Of a DNA stretch of 19,166 bases, positions 12,534 to 19,166 are shown in pieces. The translations under genes were made by a program, and so were the position numbers. A model generated the notes under the pieces. It saw only the letters and a program-made list of their open reading frames with translations, did no database searches and was not told the DNA's origin. The stretch is from Candidatus Binatia bacterium. GTDB taxonomy: Bacteria; Desulfobacterota_B; Binatia; UBA9968; JAJDTQ01. How positions within the stretch are numbered: position 1 is the first letter of the stretch; every line of letters begins with the position of its first letter. Location of the stretch: positions 1 through 19,166 of the forward strand of contig JAJDTQ010000247.1 in assembly GCA_022827045.1 (NCBI GenBank). Reading direction: 5' to 3'.

Positions 12534-13028
12534 ATGGACGCTGCTACCGACATAGAGTCACAGGTGCTGGCCGCGCTGCGGGACCTCGGGGTCTCCTACG
12601 AAATCGTTCACATTGACCCCGAGTTCGCGGATACCGTGGACTTCTGCGAAGAGTACGGCTACCCGCTGGAAACCAGCGGCAACACCATCATCGTGGCTTC
12701 CAAGCGCGGCGAGAAGAAGTACTGCGCCTGCATCGTGCAGGCTTCCGCCCGCCTCGACGTGAACCACACGGTCAAGCGGCTGATGGACGTGTCCAGGGCC
12801 TCCTTTGCGTCCGCCGACGAGACCATGGAGCTGACCGGGATGATGATCGGCGGCGTCACCGCCTTCGCGCTGCCTCCGGACCTCCCGGTCTACGCCGACC
12901 CCAACCTGCAGTCGCAGGAGTACGTCATCCTCGGTTCCGGCAGTCGCTCGTCCAAGCTCAAGATCCCGCCCGAGGACCTCGGCAAGATACCCGGCGTGGA
13001 GTTCATCGACGGCCTGGCGATGTCGTAG
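12534..13028 (+). CDS. YbaK/EbsC-domain protein (aminoacyl-tRNA deacylase-like)
   Basis: 164 aa. The fold pattern of the YbaK/ProX domain is visible: an N-terminal helix with LRDLGVSYEIVHID, then NTIIVASKRGEKKYCACIV, ARLDVNHTVKRLM (the xLDxxK-like helix), ELTGMMIGGVTAFALPPDLPVYAD (matching the family's LTGYxxGGVSPFGLP..LPVYxD), and a C-terminal VILGSGSRSSKLKIPPEDL. Known relatives hydrolyse mischarged tRNAs such as Cys-tRNAPro or Ala-tRNAPro. Their catalytic Lys sits in a motif like VxKTLxV; here the aligned segment is SGNTIIV, so residue 50 is Asn and ordinary deacylase activity is doubtful. The ATG overlaps the TGA of the molybdopterin subunit by 1 nt, implying translational coupling. A role tied to that enzyme is inference. 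Confidence 0.82.
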   Translation: MDAATDIESQVLAALRDLGVSYEIVHIDPEFADTVDFCEEYGYPLETSGNTIIVASKRGEKKYCACIVQASARLDVNHTVKRLMDVSRASFASADETMELTGMMIGGVTAFALPPDLPVYADPNLQSQEYVILGSGSRSSKLKIPPEDLGKIPGVEFIDGLAMS

Positions 13029-13095
13029 GGGCAGGTTTCGAGCCTACCCATGCAGGCACCCCGCAACGATGCTCCGCTCCGCCGGCTCCCACCGT

Positions 13096-13124
13096 TTGGG
13101 TTTCGCGCCAAGACGCGGTAAACT
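13096..13124 (+). promoter_or_regulatory. Possible promoter for a leaderless small gene
   Basis: TTGGGT (13096-13101), a 17-nt spacer, then TAAACT (13119-13124), a reasonable -10 box. The predicted transcription start about 7 nt downstream coincides with the A of the ATG at 13131. No Shine-Dalgarno precedes that ATG, which fits a leaderless message. The evidence is consensus matching only. Confidence 0.35.
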
Positions 13125-13130
13125 GGCGAA

Positions 13131-13322
13131 ATGGCTCAACCACGAACCACGTTTGCCAAGCGGCAACGGGAACGCGCGAAACAGGAGAAGAAGGAGGAGA
13201 AGGCCAGGCGGCGCGCCGAACGCAGGGAAGCCCGGCAAGACCGGTCGGAACGCGACGACGATATCGATCCGGACATCGCCGACATCGTTCCTGGTCCGCA
13301 ACCCCCTATCGAGGATCTCTAG
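13131..13322 (+). CDS. Small highly charged conserved-type hypothetical protein
   Basis: 63 aa. Residues 1-42 are extremely basic and helical, with alternating Lys/Arg/Glu/Ala (TTFAKRQRERAKQEKKEEK, then ARRRAERREARQ), likely a single long charged helix. The tail is acidic and proline-containing (DDDIDPDIADIVPGPQPP). I believe similar short proteins with a TTFAKRQRE start and a PGPQPP-like end occur in Deltaproteobacteria and related phyla, but I know of no assigned function; RNA or ribosome association would fit the composition (inference). The start has no Shine-Dalgarno, but a -10-like box lies 7 nt upstream. The gene is about 100 nt after the YbaK-domain gene and about 300 nt before the RRM gene. 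Codon periodicity and composition look genuine rather than shadow. Confidence 0.7.
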   Translation: MAQPRTTFAKRQRERAKQEKKEEKARRRAERREARQDRSERDDDIDPDIADIVPGPQPPIEDL

Positions 13323-13427
13323 TCCCGCGCCGGCCACGCAGCCGTCTGCCAGTCTCGTCCCGGTTCACTATCGGTGTCGTCGCCGGTAGAGACGAAACGA
13401 GTAGTTGCGACCACGGCGACCGTTCCG

Positions 13428-13456
13428 TTGACACGGACGCCGGATGCAGCTAAGGT
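13428..13456 (+). promoter_or_regulatory. Candidate sigma-70 promoter of the RRM gene
   Basis: A perfect TTGACA (13428-13433), a 17-nt spacer and TAAGGT (13451-13456). Transcription would begin near 13463, leaving a leader of about 160 nt before the RRM ATG at 13623. The rest of 13323-13427 and the leader hold no gene I can support. A small GACGA/TCGTC hairpin is visible in the leader near 13490-13505. Confidence 0.5.
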
Positions 13457-13622
13457 TCTTTATTCAAACTGTGTCCCAGCCTAATCTGCCCGACGAAACT
13501 CTCGTCCCAAGCAAAATCCCATCGCGTGCCGTGAAAGACGCATGTTCTTGCCCAATGCGGCGATCCGATTCCCAGGGTCGAACAGACTGGTTTTCTTTTG
13601 TCTCAGCCATTGGAGGAAGAAC

Positions 13623-13949
13623 ATGAGCCAAAAATTGTACGTGGGCGGTTTGCCCTATTCCGTCACCGACGGCCAGCTCGAGGAGATATTCGCCGAGCAC
13701 GGGACCGTGGAGTCCGCAAGAGTCATCGCAGACAAATTTACCGCCCAGTCGCGCGGATTCGGTTTCGTGGAGATGAGCTCGGGTGAAGAAGCGCAGAAAG
13801 CCATCGACGCCCTCAACGGAAACGAGCTTCAGGGTCGTACGCTGACGGTCAACGAGGCACGCCCGCAGGAGAGACGGTCCGGCTTCGGCAACGGAGGCGG
13901 GGGCGGCGGCAACAGGCGGTCGGGTGGAGGCAGACCAGGTCGCTGGTAG
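13623..13949 (+). CDS. RRM-domain RNA-binding protein with glycine-rich tail
   Basis: 108 aa. A single RNA recognition motif covers residues 3-80: RNP2 is LYVGGL (5-10) and RNP1 is RGFGFVEM (44-51), with the aromatic residues that stack on RNA bases (Tyr6, Phe46, Phe48). The tail (84-108) is Arg/Gly-rich (GFGNGGGGGGNRRSGGGR) and ends in Trp, as in bacterial and cyanobacterial Rbp-type cold-induced RNA-binding proteins. It probably binds single-stranded RNA in the cytoplasm and helps cold adaptation or mRNA stability (family-based inference). The start is firm: GGAGG at 13612-13616, 6 nt before ATG. It is followed on the same strand by a DEAD-box helicase, a functionally sensible neighbour. 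A strong promoter and a long leader precede it. Confidence 0.93.
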   Translation: MSQKLYVGGLPYSVTDGQLEEIFAEHGTVESARVIADKFTAQSRGFGFVEMSSGEEAQKAIDALNGNELQGRTLTVNEARPQERRSGFGNGGGGGGNRRSGGGRPGRW

Positions 13950-13981
13950 AGCAATTCATCCACGCACCGACGATCCGGCCC

Positions 13982-14016
13982 GGCGGTCCCGTTCCTGCAA
14001 AGGCACGGTGACCGCC
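13982..14016 (+). terminator. Strong hairpin between the RRM and helicase genes (possible attenuator/terminator)
   Basis: GGCGGTCCCGT (13982-13992) pairs with ACGGTGACCGCC (14005-14016): 11 base pairs with one bulged T and a 12-nt loop. It is followed only by a short TTT (AGGCTTTCC), so intrinsic termination would be weak. It lies 33 nt after the RRM stop and about 95 nt before the helicase start. It could partly uncouple the two genes or protect the RRM message 3' end. Confidence 0.45.
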
Positions 14017-14111
14017 AGGCTTTCCAGAAACCGGTCCAGGACCGAAGCCGCGCACCATCACCCATGAGCGGCTCCTCCCCGAGACCAACTCCCCACGCAG
14101 AAGAACTCCTT

Positions 14112-15413
<1,302 letters not shown>

Positions 15414-15550
15414 TCCCGGGCGCTTGACGAAATCCGGCCAGAGTGCTTGAAGTCGGCAAGGTTGCCCCGTGACCGTTCACGGGCCGGCAGCCTGGCCCGC
15501 GACACGGGCGCGTTGGTCATCGAACCACAGCGCTGACGAGGAAACACTCC

Positions 15551-16045
15551 ATGGAACACCCCGCATTGCCCATCAACGTCACCGTAAACGGAAGGGCTCA
15601 CGCGACCGAGGCGGAGCCTCGGCTGCTGCTCGTGCATTTCCTGCGCGAGAACCTGGGGCTCACCGGCACCCACGTGGGCTGCGACACGAGCCAGTGCGGC
15701 GCGTGCACGGTGCACGTGAACGGCCTGGCGGTGAAGTCCTGCACGATGCTGGCGGTACAGGCCGACGGCGCCGAGATCACCACCATCGAGGGGATGGCGG
15801 CGGGGACAAGCCTGCACCCCGTTCAGACCGCCTTCCAGGAAGAGCACGGCCTCCAGTGCGGCTACTGTACCCCAGGCATGGTGATGACCGCGGCGCATCT
15901 GCTGGAGACCAACCCGGACCCGGACGACGACGCCATCAAGCACGCCCTCGAAGGCAACCTGTGCCGCTGCACCGGATACATCAACATCGTCAAGGCCATC
16001 CGTTGGGCCGCCGAGCAGATGAGGGGGCAGCATGCATCCAGCTAG
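15551..16045 (+). CDS. Aerobic-type CO dehydrogenase/xanthine dehydrogenase family 2Fe-2S subunit (CoxS-like)
   Basis: 164 aa, normal length. The N-terminal plant-type ferredoxin domain carries C44, C49, C52 and C64 ([16 protein letters not shown]). The C-terminal helical 2Fe-2S domain has C103 and C106 ([11 protein letters not shown]) plus C138 and C140 (NLCRCTGY). This subunit relays electrons from the molybdenum centre to the FAD subunit. GAGGAAA lies 6 nt before ATG. It is the first gene of a small-medium-large set in the order S-M-L; its 3' end overlaps the FAD-subunit gene by 14 nt, so translation is coupled. It is the only iron-sulfur subunit in the window and so might also serve the orphan large subunit at 10255 (inference). 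Confidence 0.95.
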   Translation: MEHPALPINVTVNGRAHATEAEPRLLLVHFLRENLGLTGTHVGCDTSQCGACTVHVNGLAVKSCTMLAVQADGAEITTIEGMAAGTSLHPVQTAFQEEHGLQCGYCTPGMVMTAAHLLETNPDPDDDAIKHALEGNLCRCTGYINIVKAIRWAAEQMRGQHASS

Positions 16046-16895
16046 CTTCGGATACCAGGCGCCGGGCTCTCTCGCGGAGGCGTTCGCCCTGCTGCGGGAG
16101 CACGGCGAGGACGCCAAGGTGCTGGCCGGAGGACACAGCCTTCTCCCGGCCATGAAGCTCCGGCTGACCCAACCCGAGGTGCTCATCGACCTGCGGCGAA
16201 TACCCGGACTGAGCGGCATCCGGGTTGACGGCGACACCCTGGTCATCGGCGCCCTTACTACCCATACCGAGGTCGGCACATCCGAAGAGGTGCGCCGATT
16301 GCTGCCGGGGCTGGCCGACACGGCTTCGGTCATCGGCGACCTGCAGGTGCGGAACCGCGGCACCATGGGCGGCAGCGTCGCCCATGCCGATCCGGCCGCG
16401 GACCTGCCGGTGACGCTGACCGCCCTTGACGCTTCTTTCGTCCTCGCTTCGTCCGAGGGCGAACGCGCCGTGGCGGCGGACGACTTCTTCGTGGACTTCT
16501 TCACCACTGCCCTCGAGCCCCACGAGATCCTGACGGCGATACGGATTCCATTGCCACCCTCCCCCGCCCGGACGAGCTACGCCAAGCTGCCGCACCCGGC
16601 GTCCGGTTACGTGGTGGTAAGCGCGGCAGCGGCGCTGTCGGTGGACGGCGGCGGCGCATGCACCGGCGCGCGGGTGGTGTTGGGCGGCGTGGGCGGGACG
16701 CCCCACCGGGCAACAGGGGTAGAGGCTGCCCTCACCGGACAGGAGCTGACGCCGGAGGTGATGGCGGCAGCAGCCCGGCAGGCCGCGGACGGTATCGATC
16801 CGCACGCGGACTCCTACGCCGACGAGGACTACAAGCGCCACATGGCGGTGGTGTACGCCCGGCGCGCCATCGAGGCCGCCGCGGCGCGGGGATAG
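16032..16895 (+). CDS. Xanthine dehydrogenase family FAD-binding subunit (CoxM-like)
   Basis: 287 aa, the usual size. FAD-binding signatures are [13 protein letters not shown] (32-44, pyrophosphate contact), GALTTHTEV (73-81) and [19 protein letters not shown] (108-126), all classic for the CoxM/HcrB/NdhF class. There is no 4Fe-4S insertion, so it is not of the 4-hydroxybenzoyl-CoA reductase beta type. It receives electrons from the 2Fe-2S subunit and hands them to an acceptor (quinone, NAD or O2, unknown here). The start at 16032 overlaps the small subunit by 14 nt and has GAGGGGG just upstream. The large subunit follows 46 nt later. Confidence 0.95.
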   Translation: MHPASFGYQAPGSLAEAFALLREHGEDAKVLAGGHSLLPAMKLRLTQPEVLIDLRRIPGLSGIRVDGDTLVIGALTTHTEVGTSEEVRRLLPGLADTASVIGDLQVRNRGTMGGSVAHADPAADLPVTLTALDASFVLASSEGERAVAADDFFVDFFTTALEPHEILTAIRIPLPPSPARTSYAKLPHPASGYVVVSAAAALSVDGGGACTGARVVLGGVGGTPHRATGVEAALTGQELTPEVMAAAARQAADGIDPHADSYADEDYKRHMAVVYARRAIEAAAARG

Positions 16896-16941
16896 ACCCT
16901 CCGGTTCCCGTCACACAGGTCGAAACCTTCGAGGACGATCC

Positions 16942-19166
16942 ATGAGCACAGATCAAAGCAACCCCGACAGCCTGATCGGCGCCTCCATCCGCCGGGTCGA
17001 GGACCCTCCCCTGCTCACCGGCCAGGGGTGCTACGTGGACGACGTGAAGCTGCCCGGCATCCTGCACGTGGCGATTCACCGGAGCACGCACCCTCACGCC
17101 CGCATCGTCTCCATTGACACCAGCGAAGCCGCCGCCATGCCGGGGGTGACATGCGTAGTCACCGGCGACGACACCGGCGATCTGGCGCTGCGCGCGCCCA
17201 TGCTGACGCCGGACATGAACATGCCGGAGCATCCGGTGCTGGCGCGGGGCGCAGTCCATGCGGTGGGCGCGCCGATCGCGGCCGTGGTGGCCGAGAGCCG
17301 CGCCCTGGCGGAGGACGCCGCCGCCGCCATCGGGGTCGAGTACGATCCCCTGCCCGTGGTCACCGACGCCGAGGCCGCCCTCGAGGACGGCGCGACCCTG
17401 GCCCACGAGGAACTCGGCACCAACCACTGCTACACCATGAAGAAAGAGAACGGCGACGTCGACAAGGCGTTCGCCGAGGCCGACCATATCTGCCGGCTCC
17501 ACATGAAAAGCCCGCGACTCGTCGCCATGTCCATGGAGGCTCGGGGGGTGCTGGCGAACCCGGACCCCATCCGGGACGAGCTTACGGTATGGATGTCGAC
17601 ACAAGGGCCGCACCGGTCCCGGGCCGACCTGGCCAACTCGTTGGGCTTCCCCGAGAACCGAATTCACGTCATTGCGCCGGACGTGGGCGGCGGCTTCGGC
17701 AGCAAGGGTTGCGTCTACCGGGAGGACGTTCTGGTGTGCCACCTGGCCCAGAAGCTGAACCGGCCCGTCAAGTGGATGGCCACCCGCAGCGAGGACTTCC
17801 TCACCACTTGCCAGGGGCGCGACCAGGCCATGACCTCGGAGCTGGCCCTGAGCAAGGACGGCAGGATGCTGGGCCTCAAGATCCGGGTGGTGGCGAACCT
17901 GGGCGCCTACCTGCACTCCGCTACCGCCGGACCGCCCCAGCGCATGCTGGTCATGGCACCCGGCTGCTACCAGATCCAGGACGTGCGGGTGGAGATCGTT
18001 TCCGCCTTCACCAACACCGTACCCACCGGACCGTACCGCGGCGCCGGGCGGCCGGAGTCGGTGCTCAACATCGAGCGGCTGGCGGACAAGGCCGCGCGCG
18101 ACCTGGGCATGGATCCCCTGGAGCTTCGCCGCAAGAACTACATCCAGCCGGACCAGTTCCCCTACCGTACGGGCGTGAACGTGGTGTACGACTCGGGAGA
18201 CTACGAGAAGTCCCTTGACGAGGCCATGCGGTTATCGGACTACGACCAGCTCATCCGCATGCGCGACGAGGCGCGGGAACGGGGCGAGCTGGTGGGAGTC
18301 GGCGTCTCCACCTTCGTGGAGCCCAGCGGCGGCGCCGGGTTCGAAAGCGGCGCCGTGCGAGTGGACCGCACCGGCGCGGTCACGGTGCTGACCGGTTCCA
18401 GCTCCCACGGACAAGGGCACGAGACCGTATGGGCCCAGGTAGCGGCGGATCTGCTCAAGGTGCCCATGGAAAGCGTGGTGGTGCGTCACGGCGACACGAT
18501 CGCCATTCAGCAGGGCACCGGCACATTCGGCAGCCGTAGCGCGGTGATGGGCGGCGGCGCCCTTGCCACCGCCGCCGAACGCCTGGTCACCAAAGCCAAG
18601 GCCATCGCCGGCAACCTCATGGAGGCCGCCCCCGACGACGTCGTCCAGGTCGAGGGCGGTTTCGCCGTGGCCGGCGTGCCGGAACGGAACGTGACCTGGC
18701 GCCAGTTGGCCGGCGCGGCCCATGCCAAGGGGACTCCGGCGGGAATGGATCCCGGTCTTCACGAGATCGCCTTCTTCGATCCCAACCGTGAGGCCTGGGG
18801 CTTCGGCGCCCACGTGGCGCTGGTGCGCATCGACGCCGACACCGGCGAGCTGACCATCGAGAAGCTCGTGCTGGTGGACGACATCGGCGTGGTCCTGAAC
18901 CCCATGATCGTCGAGGCACAAGTCCACGGCGGCCTCGCACAGGGCCTCGGCGAGGCCCTGTGCGAGCACATGGTCTTCGACGAAGAAGGCCAGCCCCGCA
19001 CCGGCACCCTCATGGACTACGCCGTGCCGCGCGCCAGCACCATGCCGCCGCTCATCATCGGCGAAACCGAAACTCCCAACCCGTTCAACCCGCTCGGCGT
19101 CAAGGGCGTCGGCGAAGCCGGCACCAACGGCGCCCCGCCCGCCGTGGCCAACGCCGTCATGGACGC
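16942..19166 (+). CDS. Aerobic-type CO dehydrogenase/xanthine dehydrogenase family large subunit (CoxL-like, partial, C-terminus off the right edge)
   Basis: 741 residues are visible; relatives have about 760-800, so only the last few dozen are missing. It has IGASIRRVEDPPLLTGQG at the start (11-28), DVGGGFGSKG (247-256), the active-site loop GPYRGAGRPES (363-373), SSSHGQGHETVWAQ with the conserved GQG (490-492), and GVGEAGT with the catalytic Glu725. The PYRGAGR loop matches the AYRGAGR signature of form-II CoxL-like proteins rather than the AYxCSFR loop of true CO dehydrogenase, so CO oxidation should not be assumed. The real substrate may be an aldehyde or N-heterocycle. GAGGA lies 6 nt before ATG. 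It completes the S-M-L operon. It differs clearly from the orphan large subunit at 10255. Confidence 0.94.
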   Translation, partial: MSTDQSNPDSLIGASIRRVEDPPLLTGQGCYVDDVKLPGILHVAIHRSTHPHARIVSIDTSEAAAMPGVTCVVTGDDTGDLALRAPMLTPDMNMPEHPVLARGAVHAVGAPIAAVVAESRALAEDAAAAIGVEYDPLPVVTDAEAALEDGATLAHEELGTNHCYTMKKENGDVDKAFAEADHICRLHMKSPRLVAMSMEARGVLANPDPIRDELTVWMSTQGPHRSRADLANSLGFPENRIHVIAPDVGGGFGSKGCVYREDVLVCHLAQKLNRPVKWMATRSEDFLTTCQGRDQAMTSELALSKDGRMLGLKIRVVANLGAYLHSATAGPPQRMLVMAPGCYQIQDVRVEIVSAFTNTVPTGPYRGAGRPESVLNIERLADKAARDLGMDPLELRRKNYIQPDQFPYRTGVNVVYDSGDYEKSLDEAMRLSDYDQLIRMRDEARERGELVGVGVSTFVEPSGGAGFESGAVRVDRTGAVTVLTGSSSHGQGHETVWAQVAADLLKVPMESVVVRHGDTIAIQQGTGTFGSRSAVMGGGALATAAERLVTKAKAIAGNLMEAAPDDVVQVEGGFAVAGVPERNVTWRQLAGAAHAKGTPAGMDPGLHEIAFFDPNREAWGFGAHVALVRIDADTGELTIEKLVLVDDIGVVLNPMIVEAQVHGGLAQGLGEALCEHMVFDEEGQPRTGTLMDYAVPRASTMPPLIIGETETPNPFNPLGVKGVGEAGTNGAPPAVANAVMD

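Noticed and set aside
13444..13626. 60-codon reading frame ending in an ATGA overlap with the RRM gene, resembling a coupled leader peptide
   Set aside because: Its ATG lies between the -35 and -10 boxes of the best promoter, so it would not be on the transcript. It has no Shine-Dalgarno and its composition is unlike a protein here.
15466..15483. CCCGTGA/TCACGGG hairpin (7 pairs, 4-nt loop) after the helicase gene, considered as a terminator
   Set aside because: No T-tract follows and the stem is short, so termination cannot be supported.
15551..19166. Calling the S-M-L operon coxSML (CO dehydrogenase)
   Set aside because: The large-subunit loop is PYRGAGR, not AYxCSFR, so gene symbols for CO oxidation were withheld.

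Overview
The window is about 19 kb of GC-rich bacterial DNA with dense, ordinary protein-coding organisation. Gene content points to an uncultured, metabolically versatile Gram-negative bacterium of the former Deltaproteobacteria / Tectomicrobia kind: gltBD, several aerobic-type molybdenum hydroxylase subunits, a DUF4399 secreted protein, and intergenic palindromic repeats. The taxonomic guess is inference only; no rRNA or marker gene is present. I saw no tRNA, rRNA, CRISPR array, insertion sequence or prophage.

Region 1 (1-3600): a thiamine-diphosphate enzyme runs off the left edge on the minus strand. It is divergent from a small secreted DUF4399 protein. Then comes an intact HicB antitoxin whose HicA toxin partner survives only as a C-terminal stub, followed by an EamA/DMT-type membrane transporter that lacks an ATG start. 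A perfect 28-bp palindrome separates DUF4399 from hicB.

Region 2 (3601-9927): a composite inverted repeat sits between the convergent transporter and gltD. The minus-strand gltB-gltD pair encodes both subunits of NADPH-type glutamate synthase (glutamine + 2-oxoglutarate to two glutamates). A degenerate copy of the 28-bp palindrome lies in the gap between gltB and gltD.

Region 3 (9928-13322): divergent from gltB is a stand-alone molybdopterin-binding large subunit of the xanthine dehydrogenase family. It is translationally coupled (1-nt stop/start overlap) to a YbaK/EbsC-domain protein whose usual catalytic lysine position is Asn. A small, highly charged 63-aa protein follows, possibly made from a leaderless mRNA.

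Region 4 (13323-15413): a probable cold-shock/RNA-remodelling pair, namely an RRM RNA-binding protein with a long 5' leader and a DEAD-box helicase. A strong hairpin lies between them.

Region 5 (15551-19166): a complete-looking CoxS-CoxM-CoxL-type operon (2Fe-2S, FAD and molybdopterin subunits). The large subunit has the form-II-like loop and runs off the right edge just after its catalytic glutamate. The orphan large subunit of region 3 could borrow these small and medium subunits, though that is inference.

Nothing here amounts to a clearly new biological system. The points most worth a second look are the orphan large subunit with its YbaK partner, the broken HicA/HicB pair beside a start-poor transporter, and the mobile-looking palindromic repeats.
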